Shown: piece by piece, positions 45,989-54,550 of the stretch
How positions within the stretch are numbered: position 1 is the first letter of the stretch
Layout of the letters: each line of letters begins with the position of its first letter
From: JAFKKS01 sp050187875
GTDB taxonomy: Bacteria > Pseudomonadota > Alphaproteobacteria > Rhizobiales > Xanthobacteraceae
Length of the DNA stretch: 64,000 nucleotides
Direction of reading: 5' to 3'
NCBI GenBank assembly: GCA_050187875.1
Contig: JBFWXB010000004.1
Coordinates: 62,001-126,000, forward strand
Position numbers and translations under genes: made by a program
The notes under the pieces: generated by a model
Told to the model about the DNA's origin: nothing
Seen by the model: only the letters and a program-made list of their open reading frames with translations
The model's database searches: none

Positions 45989-47068
45989 ATGAAGATCGAA
46001 GCGGCGGTGCTGCAAGATTTTGTGAGGAATATCTTCAGCGGCGCCGGCTGCTCGGCGGCTGAGAGCGCACGGATCGCGAAATATCTCGTCAGCGCCAACC
46101 TCGTCGGCCACGACAGCCATGGCGTCGTGCGCGTGCCGCGTTATGTCCGCTCGAAGCTCGACGGCACGGTGAACCCGGACCAGAAGGTCGATGTCGTCGT
46201 CGATACGCCGGTGATCGCCGTGGTCGACGGCAAGAACGGATTTGGCCAGACGGTCGCACCGCAAGCTGTCGAGATCGGCATCACGAAATGCAAGGCGGCG
46301 GGCCTCTCCGCCGTGGCGTTGCGTAACGCGAGCCACATCGGCCGCATCGGCGACTGGGCCGAGATGGCGGCCGCCGCCGGTCTCGTCTCCGTGCATTTCG
46401 TCAACGCGTCCGGCAGTGTCCTGGTGGCGCCTTTCGGCGGTGTCGATCGGCGCATCTCGACGGCGCCGTTCTGCATCGGCATTCCGCGGCCGGACACCGA
46501 TCCTGTCATTCTCGATTTCGCGACTTCGGTCGTTGCCGAGGGGAAGGTGCTGGTCGCGAGCCAGGGCGGCAAGACGCTGCCGGACAATGCATTGATCGGC
46601 CCGGACGGAACGATCAACGGTGATCCGCATCAGCTCTACGGCGACTACGAGGCGGACGGCCCGCGTAATTATCGTCAGGGCAAGGGCGCGATCCGCGCGT
46701 TCGGCGACCACAAAGGTTCTGGCCTTGCCGTGCTCTGCGAATTGCTGGGCGGCTCGCTGACCGGCTGCGGCGCCACCGAGCCGAAGGACGTGATGATGAA
46801 CGGCATGCTGTCGTTCTACATCGATCCGAAGGTCGTCGACCCGACGAATTTCCTCGCGCCGGACATGGCGCGCTACCTCAGCTATGTGAAGAGCTCACGT
46901 CCGATCACGCCGGGCGGCGAAGTTCTCGTCCCTGGCGAGGTGGAGGTGCGCAACCGCGCCCAGCGCTCCAAGGACGGCATCCCGCTGCCGGAATCGACAT
47001 GGGCTGCCCTTGTCGCCGTCGCGCGCGAGGTCGGGGTCGTGCCGCCCAACAGCGCCGCCGCAAACTAG
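45989..47068 (+). CDS. Ldh2/malate-lactate-type NAD(P)-dependent oxidoreductase
   Basis: 359 residues of the Ldh2/YlbC/ComC family, which oxidises malate, sulfolactate, ureidoglycolate and related 2-hydroxy acids with a fold unrelated to common lactate dehydrogenases. LVGHDSHGVVRVPRY contains the catalytic histidine; TVAPQAVEIGITKCKAAGL, NASHIGRIGDWAEMA, ILDFATSVVAEGKVLVA and FGDHKGSGLAVLCELLGG are family blocks. AAGGTGAG precedes the ATG. It is enclosed by inverted repeats B and C. Substrate not determinable. Confidence 0.9.
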   Translation: MKIEAAVLQDFVRNIFSGAGCSAAESARIAKYLVSANLVGHDSHGVVRVPRYVRSKLDGTVNPDQKVDVVVDTPVIAVVDGKNGFGQTVAPQAVEIGITKCKAAGLSAVALRNASHIGRIGDWAEMAAAAGLVSVHFVNASGSVLVAPFGGVDRRISTAPFCIGIPRPDTDPVILDFATSVVAEGKVLVASQGGKTLPDNALIGPDGTINGDPHQLYGDYEADGPRNYRQGKGAIRAFGDHKGSGLAVLCELLGGSLTGCGATEPKDVMMNGMLSFYIDPKVVDPTNFLAPDMARYLSYVKSSRPITPGGEVLVPGEVEVRNRAQRSKDGIPLPESTWAALVAVAREVGVVPPNSAAAN

Positions 47069-47080
47069 CGCGTCCTCCGT

Positions 47081-47216
47081 GTCATTCCGGATTGCCGCAC
47101 CCGGATCGGCGCTTCGCGCCGTCCGAGCACAGGCTCCGCGGCAAGTCCGGAATCCATACGCCGCAACGGAGCTTATGGATTCCGGGCTCGCGGACCATGT
47201 CCGCGCCCGGAATGAC
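47081..47216. repeat. Nested-palindrome dispersed repeat, copy C
   Basis: Twelve bases after the Ldh2-type stop; bounded by GTCATTCCGG and CCGGAATGAC. The left arm is nearly identical to the reverse complement of copy B, and the central part again has GGAATCCAT/ATGGATTCC. The right arm differs from both A and B, consistent with compensatory change in a folded element. Confidence 0.88.
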
Positions 47217-47245
47217 AAGGCTGGGAAGAAACCTCGTGTGCCCTG

Positions 47246-47251
47246 TATAAT
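47246..47251 (+). promoter_or_regulatory. TATAAT box abutting the cystathionine beta-synthase start
   Basis: A perfect -10 hexamer TATAAT ends five bases before ATG 47257. Transcription would start at or next to the A of the ATG, giving a leaderless or near-leaderless mRNA. No good -35 hexamer is present at the proper distance. Confidence 0.5.
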
Positions 47252-47256
47252 AGGTC

Positions 47257-48621
47257 ATGTCCTCCGTTCTCGATCTCATCGGCCACACGCCGCTTGTCGA
47301 AGTCGAACGTCTCGACACCGGCCCCTGCCGCTTGTTTCTCAAGCTCGAAAGCGCAAACCCGAGCGGCTCGATCAAGGATCGCCCCGCCCGGGCGATGATT
47401 GACGCGGCGGAGGTCGCCGGCACGCTGAAATCCGGTGGTACGATCGTCGAGGCGACCGCCGGCAACACCGGCCTCGGCCTCGCGCTCGTCGGCTCGCGCA
47501 AGGGCTACCGCATCATCCTCGTCGTGCCGGACAAGATGGCGCGCGAGAAGGTCTTGCACGCCAAGGCGCTAGGCGCCGAAATCGTGAGCACGCGCTCGGA
47601 TGTGGGCAAAGGCCATCCCGACTACTACCAGGACTTGGCGCAAGCGATCACGCAGCGCACGCCCGGCGCGCTCTACATCAATCAATTTGAGAACCCGGCG
47701 AACCCGCTCGCCCATGAGCAAACGACCGGCCCTGAGATTCTCGAGCAGATGGACGGCGACCTCGATGCCGTCGTGGTCGGCGTCGGCTCCGGCGGTACGC
47801 TGACCGGCATCGGCCGCTACTTGCGTAACGCGTCGCCGAAGACCGCGATGGTGCTCGCCGACCCGGCAGGCTCTGTGCTTGCCCCTTATGTCGAAACCGG
47901 CCGCATGACGGAAGCGGGAAGCTGGGCGGTCGAAGGCATCGGCGAGGATTTCCTGCCGAAGAATGCCGACCTCTCCCTCGTGAAGCACGCGTATTCCATC
48001 ACCGACCCGGAAAGCTTCGCGGCCGCGCGCGAGCTTTTGCGCAAGGAAGGAATTTTCGCCGGCTCCTCATCGGGTACGTTGCTTGCCGCGGCGCTCAAAT
48101 TCTGCCGGGCGCAGACAACGCCGAAGCGCGTCGTCAGTCTCGTCTGTGATTCCGGCGCGAAATATCTCTCGAAGGTGTTCAACGACGCCTTTCTCGCTCA
48201 GGAAGGCTGGAGTGATCGCGAGCGGTTCGGAACCGTCCGCGATGTCGTCATCAATCGTTTCAATGAAGGCAGCGCCATCACCGTTTCGCCGCAGGACAAT
48301 CTGCGCACCGCGTTTGCGCGCATGCGTGCGGCGGATGTGTCGCAGCTACCGGTCCTCGAGGGTGAGCGCGTCGTCGGTCTCGTCGACGAGAGCGATATCC
48401 TCGCGGCATTGCTGACGGCGGCGGACGGTGGCGCGGCGTTCTCCACGCCGGTGCGGGATGTGATGGTCTCGCGCCTCGAAACGCTCTCGGCCGATGCTCC
48501 GGTCGCCGATCTCGTTCCGTTGTTTCGAAACGACCATGTCGCCATCGTCATGGACAACGGCCGTTTCCTCGGCATCGCGACGCGAATGGACTTGATCAAT
48601 TATTTCCGTGTTCAGCGTTAG
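47257..48621 (+). CDS. Cystathionine beta-synthase
   Basis: PLP enzyme condensing homocysteine and serine to cystathionine (or a cysteine synthase by alternative activity). 454 residues: the fold II PLP domain has K40 in SGSIKDRPA, VEATAGNTGLGLALVG and GVGSGGTLTGIGRYL; the C-terminal ~125 residues are two CBS domains (VSPQDNLRTAFARMRAADV, MVSRLETLSADAPVADL). The CBS pair distinguishes it from short cysteine synthases. Directly followed by a cystathionine-processing enzyme, which supports transsulfuration. Confidence 0.9.
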   Translation: MSSVLDLIGHTPLVEVERLDTGPCRLFLKLESANPSGSIKDRPARAMIDAAEVAGTLKSGGTIVEATAGNTGLGLALVGSRKGYRIILVVPDKMAREKVLHAKALGAEIVSTRSDVGKGHPDYYQDLAQAITQRTPGALYINQFENPANPLAHEQTTGPEILEQMDGDLDAVVVGVGSGGTLTGIGRYLRNASPKTAMVLADPAGSVLAPYVETGRMTEAGSWAVEGIGEDFLPKNADLSLVKHAYSITDPESFAAARELLRKEGIFAGSSSGTLLAAALKFCRAQTTPKRVVSLVCDSGAKYLSKVFNDAFLAQEGWSDRERFGTVRDVVINRFNEGSAITVSPQDNLRTAFARMRAADVSQLPVLEGERVVGLVDESDILAALLTAADGGAAFSTPVRDVMVSRLETLSADAPVADLVPLFRNDHVAIVMDNGRFLGIATRMDLINYFRVQR

Positions 48622-48665
48622 CCCCCCTCCATGATCCGCGGCGTGACGCCGTAGAGGCAAATTTC

Positions 48666-49826
48666 ATGAATCGTTCAAACGCTCTGGGCTTTTCCACGCG
48701 CTGCGTGCATGCCGGGCAGGAGCCGGACCCGACGACGGGCGCGGTGATGATGCCGATCTACGCCACTTCGACATATGTGCAGGAAAGTCCCGGCGTCCAC
48801 AAAGGCTACGAATATTCGCGCTCGCAGAATCCGACGCGCATGGCGTTCGAACGCTGCATCGCCGACCTCGAGAGCGGCACCGCCGGCTTTGCCTTCGCCT
48901 CGGGCCTCGCGGCGACGGCGACGGTGCTCGAGTGTCTCGATCACGGTGCGCACGTCATCGCGCTCGACGACCTCTACGGCGGAACGAGGCGGCTCTTCAC
49001 GCGCGTGCGCGAGCGCTCGGCGGGATTGGAGACGAGCTTCGTCGATCTCAGCGATGCCGACATGCTCGAGGCCGCGATCCGTCCGAACACGCGCCTGATC
49101 TGGATCGAGACGCCGAGCAACCCGCTCCTGAAACTCGTCGATCTGGAGCGTGTCGCGGCCATTGCGCGGCGGCGCAAGATCTGGTGCGGGGCAGACAACA
49201 CCTTCGCGACGCCCTGGATTCAGCGCCCGCTTGAAGCGGGCTTCGACGTCGTCGTGCATTCGACGACGAAATATCTCAACGGGCACTCCGATATGATCGG
49301 CGGCGTCGCCATTGTCGGCCAGAATGAAGAGCTCAAGGATCGCTTGACCTTCTTGCAGAACGCCGTCGGTTCCGTGTCTGGCCCGTTCGACAGCTTCCTG
49401 GCGCTGCGTGGCGTGAAGACGCTCGCGCTGCGCATGGAGCGCCAATGCGCGTCCGCGCTGCGGATCGCGCAATGGCTCGAGGCGCATCCGAAGGTGCGCC
49501 GCGTCTTTTATCCGGGTTTGCCAAGCCATCCGCAGCATGCGCTGGCGAAGCGCCAGATGCACGCGTTTGGCGGCATGATTTCCGTTGACCTCAAGGGCGA
49601 CCTTGCGACGACGCGGCGCTTCCTCGAACGCTGCCACCTGTTCGCGCTCGCTGAAAGTCTCGGGGGCATCGAGAGCCTGATTGAACACCCTGCGCTCATG
49701 ACGCATGGCTCGGTGCCCGAGGCTGTGCGCACCGAGCTTGGCATCAGCGACACGTTTGTCCGATTATCCGTTGGCATTGAAGATGCCGACGATCTCATTG
49801 CCGAACTGGAAGGTGCCCTCGCATGA
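48666..49826 (+). CDS. Cystathionine gamma-lyase/gamma-synthase family PLP enzyme
   Basis: 386 residues of the Cys/Met-metabolism PLP family (fold I). TRCVHAGQEPDPTTGAV at the N-terminus, YEYSRSQNPTRMAFE (PLP phosphate region of the partner subunit), WIETPSNPLLKLVDL, and the PLP lysine in HSTTKYLNGHSDMIGG (about residue 202). Next to cystathionine beta-synthase it most likely acts as gamma-lyase, completing homocysteine-to-cysteine conversion, but gamma-synthase cannot be excluded by sequence. Its stop overlaps the amidase start. Confidence 0.9.
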   Translation: MNRSNALGFSTRCVHAGQEPDPTTGAVMMPIYATSTYVQESPGVHKGYEYSRSQNPTRMAFERCIADLESGTAGFAFASGLAATATVLECLDHGAHVIALDDLYGGTRRLFTRVRERSAGLETSFVDLSDADMLEAAIRPNTRLIWIETPSNPLLKLVDLERVAAIARRRKIWCGADNTFATPWIQRPLEAGFDVVVHSTTKYLNGHSDMIGGVAIVGQNEELKDRLTFLQNAVGSVSGPFDSFLALRGVKTLALRMERQCASALRIAQWLEAHPKVRRVFYPGLPSHPQHALAKRQMHAFGGMISVDLKGDLATTRRFLERCHLFALAESLGGIESLIEHPALMTHGSVPEAVRTELGISDTFVRLSVGIEDADDLIAELEGALA

Positions 49827-51115
49827 CCAAGATTTCCGCCCGCGACCGCCTCGACAAAGCGCTGGAGCGCATTCGTGACCCGAAAGGGGAGGGACAGCGG
49901 GCCTGCCTCACCCTTTATGAGCAGGCGGCAATCGCCGCAGCGGACGCCTCCGATGCGCGGCGCAAAGCCGGCGTGTCCCTCGGTCCGTTGGATGGCGTCG
50001 TCGCGTCGATCAAGGATTTGTTCGACGTGAAGGGCGAGCCGACCCGCGCGGCCTCGAAGACGCTGGTCGACGCGCCACCCGCGACCGAGGACGCGCCGAT
50101 CGTGCAGCGGCTGCGCGCCGCCGGCGCCGTCATCGTCGCCAAGACAAACATGTCGGAATTTGCTTTTTCCGGTGTCGGCGCCAATCCGCATTTCGGGACC
50201 CCGGGGAATCCGGCGGATCGCGCGCGTGTTCCGGGTGGCTCCTCGTCGGGAGCCGCCGTCGCGGCCGCGGACCACATGTGCGACATTTCGATCGGAAGCG
50301 ACACCGGCGGCTCTACGCGCATCCCGGCCGCGCTCTGCGGCATTGTCGGCTACAAGCCGAGTAAATACCGCGTGCCGACGGAAGGTGCGTTTCCGCTGTC
50401 CTTCTCGCTCGACTCGATCGGGCCGCTGGCGCGCACGGTGACGGATTGCGCCTTGGCTGATGCGGTGATGGCGGGAGAGGAGCCGCACGCTCCCGAACCC
50501 GCGCCGGTCGCCGGCTTGCGGCTCGGATATCTTCGCAGCAAATCCCTACTGGCATTGGACGCCACCGTCGCCGCCGCTTGGGACAAGGCGGTGAGCGCGC
50601 TGGGCAAGGCCGGGGCCAAGATCGCAGACCGCGACGTGCCGTTGGTCGAGGATATGATTGCCGCCAACAGCACGGGCGGCTTGGTGGCGCCGGAAGCCTA
50701 TTTCATCCATCGCGAGCGCCTGAAGGTCCGCGGCGAAGATATCGACCCGTATGTGAGGCTGCGCCTCGAGCGCGGCGCCAATATGGGCGCCGCCGATTAT
50801 GTGGCCTTGTGCCAGACGCGAATTCAGCTCGTCCGCGCCATGGATGCGCAGATGCGCGACATCGATGCTTTCGTCATGCCGACGACGCCGATCGTCGCGC
50901 CGCGCCTCGACGAGGTGGCGACCTCGGAGACCTTCGCGAAGAAGAACATGGCGCTGTTGAGCTACACGTCCATCTTCAACTTCTTCGATCTCTGCGCGAT
51001 ATCGCTGCCGCTGCGCACCGAAAGCTTGCCGGTCGGGCTCATGCTTGTCGCCCGCAATGGGCGCGATCATGATCTTTTCCGCATTGCGGCCGGCATCGAG
51101 AAGGTCGTCTGTTGA
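49823..51115 (+). CDS. Amidase (amidase-signature family)
   Basis: 430 residues, start overlapping the previous stop (ATGA). Ser-cisSer-Lys catalytic centre: lysine in VASIKDLFD (about residue 63), PGGSSSGAAVAAAD and SDTGGSTRIPAALCGIVGYKPS holding the two serines. Related to GatA, but no gatB/gatC neighbours and the length suggest a free-standing amidase on a small amide. Translationally coupled to the cystathionine enzyme; the functional link is unclear. Confidence 0.9.
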   Translation: MTKISARDRLDKALERIRDPKGEGQRACLTLYEQAAIAAADASDARRKAGVSLGPLDGVVASIKDLFDVKGEPTRAASKTLVDAPPATEDAPIVQRLRAAGAVIVAKTNMSEFAFSGVGANPHFGTPGNPADRARVPGGSSSGAAVAAADHMCDISIGSDTGGSTRIPAALCGIVGYKPSKYRVPTEGAFPLSFSLDSIGPLARTVTDCALADAVMAGEEPHAPEPAPVAGLRLGYLRSKSLLALDATVAAAWDKAVSALGKAGAKIADRDVPLVEDMIAANSTGGLVAPEAYFIHRERLKVRGEDIDPYVRLRLERGANMGAADYVALCQTRIQLVRAMDAQMRDIDAFVMPTTPIVAPRLDEVATSETFAKKNMALLSYTSIFNFFDLCAISLPLRTESLPVGLMLVARNGRDHDLFRIAAGIEKVVC

Positions 51116-51131
51116 TAGCTAGGAGCCAGCC

Positions 51132-52649
51132 ATGAGCACGCCACGCACGATCCGCCTTTCGCCGGACGACAACGTGGTCGTGGCTGTAGATCAGGTGGCG
51201 GCAGGTGCCTCCGCGGCCGGCGTGACGGCGCGGGCGCGCGTGCCGCGCGGACATAAGCTCGCCGTCGCCGCCATTGGCGAGGGCGAGCCTGTCCGCAAAT
51301 ATGGGCAGATCATCGGCTTCGCATCCGTGCCGATCGCGCCGGGCGACTGGGTGCACGAGCACAATGTCGCGATGCATGACTTCGCGCGCGATTATCGCCA
51401 TGCCGAGGGTGCGAGGAACGATGAGTTGCTGCCGCCGGAACACCGGGCGACCTTTGAAGGATACGTCCGCGCCAACGGGCGCACCGGCACGCGCAATTAC
51501 ATCGGCGTGCTCACCTCGGTGAACTGCTCGGCATCGGTCGCAAAATTCATCGCCGAGGCGGTCAACCACTCCGGCATGTTGGCCGATTTCCCCGAGATCG
51601 ACGGCGCCGTCGCCTTCGTACACGGCACCGGCTGCGGTATGGCCTCGCGTGGCGAGGGCTATGAGACTCTGCAGCGCACACAATGGGGCTACGCGACGCA
51701 TCCCAATCTCGGCGCGGCGCTGATGGTCGGACTTGGCTGCGAAACCTTCCAGATCGATCGCCTGAAAGACGAGTACGATCTCGTCGAAGGCGATCACTTC
51801 CAGACCATGACGATCCAGGCGACGGGCGGCACGCGCAAGACCATCGAGCGGGGGCTTGCGCGCATCAAGGAGATGCTGCCGGTTGCGGCGCGGGCAAAGC
51901 GCGAGACGCGGCCAGCGTCCGAGGTCGTACTGGCGCTGCAATGCGGCGGGTCGGATGGCTATTCGGGGATCACCGCCAATCCGGCGCTCGGCGCCGCGGT
52001 CGATCTTCTCGTCAAGCACGGCGGCACCGGCATTCTTTCGGAGACGCCGGAGATCTATGGCGCCGAGCATCTTCTGACGCGCCGCGCCGTCAACCGCGCG
52101 GTCGGCGAGAAGCTCGTCGAGCGCATCCGCTGGTGGGAGGATTATACCGAGCGCAATCGCGGCGAGATGAACAACAATCCTTCGCCCGGCAACAAGGCGG
52201 GCGGCCTCACCACGATCCTGGAGAAATCGCTCGGCGCCGCGGCTAAAGGCGGCAGCACGACGCTGCGCGCCGTCTATGAATACGCGCAGCCCGTGAAGGA
52301 GAAGGGCTTCGTGTTCATGGACACGCCGGGCTACGACCCGGTCGGCGCAACCGGTCAGGTGGCCGGCGGCGCTAATGTGATGTGCTTCACCACCGGCCGC
52401 GGCTCTGCCTTCGGCTGTAAGCCGACACCTTCGATCAAGCTCGCGACCAACCGTTACGTCTACGAGAGCATGGTCGAAGACATGGACATCAACTGCGGCG
52501 ATGTGCTCGAAGGCGTGTCCCTTGAAACGAAGGGGCAGGAGATTTTCGAGAAGGTCCTGCGCGTCGCGTCGGGCGAGCACACGAAGTCCGAAGATCTCGG
52601 CTACGGCGACATGGAATTCGTGCCGTGGCAGATCGGCGCGACGATGTGA
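51132..52649 (+). CDS. UxaA-family sugar-acid dehydratase (altronate/galactarate dehydratase-like)
   Basis: 505 residues. N-terminal SAF domain (residues ~1-95: IRLSPDDNVVVAVDQ, GQIIGFASVPIAPGDWVHEHN) fused to the large UxaA/GarD domain starting at GYVRANGRTGTRNYIGVL and including HGTGCGMASRGEGYE, LALQCGGSDGYSGITANPALG and NNNPSPGNKAGGLTTI. The family dehydrates altronate, galactarate or similar aldonic/aldaric acids to 2-keto-3-deoxy products with an Fe/Mn centre. Sixteen bases after the amidase. The exact substrate is unknown. Confidence 0.9.
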   Translation: MSTPRTIRLSPDDNVVVAVDQVAAGASAAGVTARARVPRGHKLAVAAIGEGEPVRKYGQIIGFASVPIAPGDWVHEHNVAMHDFARDYRHAEGARNDELLPPEHRATFEGYVRANGRTGTRNYIGVLTSVNCSASVAKFIAEAVNHSGMLADFPEIDGAVAFVHGTGCGMASRGEGYETLQRTQWGYATHPNLGAALMVGLGCETFQIDRLKDEYDLVEGDHFQTMTIQATGGTRKTIERGLARIKEMLPVAARAKRETRPASEVVLALQCGGSDGYSGITANPALGAAVDLLVKHGGTGILSETPEIYGAEHLLTRRAVNRAVGEKLVERIRWWEDYTERNRGEMNNNPSPGNKAGGLTTILEKSLGAAAKGGSTTLRAVYEYAQPVKEKGFVFMDTPGYDPVGATGQVAGGANVMCFTTGRGSAFGCKPTPSIKLATNRYVYESMVEDMDINCGDVLEGVSLETKGQEIFEKVLRVASGEHTKSEDLGYGDMEFVPWQIGATM

Positions 52650-52664
52650 GCGCGGGTCGCGCAG

Positions 52665-53696
52665 TTACGCGAAGCTGAGCTGCACCTTCATCGCGCGAGA
52701 ACGGTCAGCTGCAAGCTCGAAGGCGTCGCGCGCCTTCGCGAGCGGAACCGTTGTTGTCAGAAGCGGCATCACGTCGACGCGCCGGCGGTCGATCAGATCG
52801 ACCGCCAAGGCGAACTCCTCGTGGAAGCGGAAGGTGCCGCGCAGGTCGAATTCCTTTGCGACCGCGACGTTGAGGGGAATCGAGACTTCGCCACCCACGC
52901 CGATCTGCACGATGATGCCGCGCGGGCGCACAACGGCGAAGCTGCTCGCAAGTGCGACGCCGCTGCCCGACGCTTCGAACATCACGTCGAAGGTGCCTTT
53001 GTCCGCCGTGAAAGCGGCGAGCGCATCGGCCTTCGCGACATTGATCACGGCGTCGGCGCCGATGCGCTTCGCGGTCGCAAGCGGCGCGTCGGCGATGTCG
53101 GTCGCGACGATCTCGCTCGCGCCGGCATAGCGTGCGGCGATCACCGTGAGCGCGCCGATCGGTCCTGCGCCGGTGACGAGAACGCGTTTTCCGAGGAGCG
53201 GTCCCGCGCGGTTGACCGCATGCAGACAAACGGCCAACGGCTCCGCGAAGGCGGCTTGCGCCGCGCTGGTCGTCGGGCCGACCGGGATGGCTTGCGCAGC
53301 ATCGCAGACGAGCACATCGCGGAAGCCGCCCTGTACGTGCGGAAACCGCATCGCGCTGCCGTAGAAGCGCATGTCGAGACAGTGGTTCTGCTTGCCCTCG
53401 GCGCAGTAGCGGCAATGGCCGCAAGGTTGGCTCGGATTAACGGCGACGCGTTGCCCGGGCGTGCGATCTCGGACGTTTCGCCCGACGCGCGCGATGGTGC
53501 CGGCGATCTCGTGGCCGAGGATCATCGGCTCCTTGATGCGCACCGTGCCGAAGCCGCCGTGCAGGTAGTAATGCAGGTCGGAGCCGCAGATGCCGCCGGC
53601 TTCGATGCGCACCTCGACCTCGCCGTCGCCGAGCGGCGGCGTTTCGACATTGTCGATGCGAAGGTCCTTGGCGGCATGGATCACGGCGGCGCGCAT
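52665..53696 (-). CDS. Zinc-dependent alcohol dehydrogenase, L-idonate 5-dehydrogenase-like
   Basis: 343 residues of the medium-chain dehydrogenase family. Catalytic zinc: C in GICGSDLHYYLHGG and the GHEIAG block; structural zinc: CGHCRYCAEGKQNHC. GQRVAVNPSQPCGHC and MRFYGSAMRFPHVQGGF are characteristic of L-idonate 5-dehydrogenases (L-idonate to 5-ketogluconate). VTGAGPIGALTVIAA is the nucleotide-binding motif. Convergent with the UxaA-type gene (15 bases between stops); together they fit sugar-acid breakdown. Confidence 0.87.
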   Translation of the reverse strand: MRAAVIHAAKDLRIDNVETPPLGDGEVEVRIEAGGICGSDLHYYLHGGFGTVRIKEPMILGHEIAGTIARVGRNVRDRTPGQRVAVNPSQPCGHCRYCAEGKQNHCLDMRFYGSAMRFPHVQGGFRDVLVCDAAQAIPVGPTTSAAQAAFAEPLAVCLHAVNRAGPLLGKRVLVTGAGPIGALTVIAARYAGASEIVATDIADAPLATAKRIGADAVINVAKADALAAFTADKGTFDVMFEASGSGVALASSFAVVRPRGIIVQIGVGGEVSIPLNVAVAKEFDLRGTFRFHEEFALAVDLIDRRRVDVMPLLTTTVPLAKARDAFELAADRSRAMKVQLSFA

Positions 53697-53744
53697 CGGG
53701 GCAGCTCCTTGTGATCGGCCGGGGCGGACTTGCCGGCCGGACGC

Positions 53745-54455
53745 TTACTTCGCCGGCGGTCCGATCGTCACCGTCAGCTTGCCGACGCCTTCGACTTCAC
53801 ACTCCAGCTTGTGGCCGGGCGAGAGGGCGCTGACGCCCGCCGGCGTGCCGGTGAGGATGACGTCGCCCGCGGCAAGCTCGACTGACTGCGAGAGCTGGTT
53901 GATGATCTCCGGGACATTCCAGATCATCTGTTCGAGGTCGCCATCTTGCTTCACGGCGCCGTCGACCTTGAGGAAGATGCGACCCTTCTTGGGGTGTCCG
54001 ATCCCGGACGCCGGCCGCAGCGCGCTGCAGGGCGCCGACCCGTCGAAGGCTTTGCCGATTTCCCAGGGCCGCTTGATGTTGCGCGATGCGATCTGCAGGT
54101 CACGGCGCGTCAGGTCGATGGCGACGCCGTAGCCCCAGACATGGTTGAGCGCCTGAGCGACCGGGATGTTGCGCCCGCCACTCTTGAGTGCGACGACCAT
54201 TTCCACCTCGTGGTGGAGGTCCTTCGTCAGCGGCGGGTAAGGGATCGTCGACCCATCGGGCGCAAGCGCGTCGGCCGGCTTTGCGAAAAAGAACGGCGGC
54301 TCCCGCTCGTCCTGCCCCATCTCGCGAATGTGCTCGACGTAGTTGCGGCCGACACACCAGACGCGGCGCACGGGGAATTTCTTGTCGCTGCCCTGGACGG
54401 CGATGGCGGGCCGCGACGGCGGCGTGATGACGTAGTCCTGATTTGCGGCGGTCAT
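53745..54455 (-). CDS. Fumarylacetoacetate hydrolase (FAH)-family protein
   Basis: 236 residues. VWCVGRNYVEHIREMG, PFFFAKPADAL, the metal ligands in HHEVEMVVAL and AIDLTRRDLQ, and VILTGTPAGVSAL are FAH-fold signatures. The pattern resembles fumarylpyruvate/acylpyruvate hydrolases; related proteins act on 2-keto-3-deoxy sugar acids. It lies 48 bases upstream of the idonate-dehydrogenase-like gene on the same strand, so they are likely one transcript. Confidence 0.9.
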   Translation of the reverse strand: MTAANQDYVITPPSRPAIAVQGSDKKFPVRRVWCVGRNYVEHIREMGQDEREPPFFFAKPADALAPDGSTIPYPPLTKDLHHEVEMVVALKSGGRNIPVAQALNHVWGYGVAIDLTRRDLQIASRNIKRPWEIGKAFDGSAPCSALRPASGIGHPKKGRIFLKVDGAVKQDGDLEQMIWNVPEIINQLSQSVELAAGDVILTGTPAGVSALSPGHKLECEVEGVGKLTVTIGPPAK

Positions 54456-54550
54456 GGGAGGCCTTGTGAGGTTTTAGTCGTGCGGAAGGCGGGCTTAACG
54501 TCAGCGCATAGAACGTGGCAGACGGCGGGTCAATCGCGCCCAGGCACCGG

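Noticed and set aside
44876..46711. 611-codon minus-strand frame across the SDR and Ldh2-type genes
   Set aside because: Crosses repeat B and two well-supported genes on the other strand; no recognisable domain.
49823..51115. GatA subunit of Glu-tRNA amidotransferase
   Set aside because: No gatB or gatC nearby, length below usual GatA, and the context is metabolic; a free-standing amidase is more likely.
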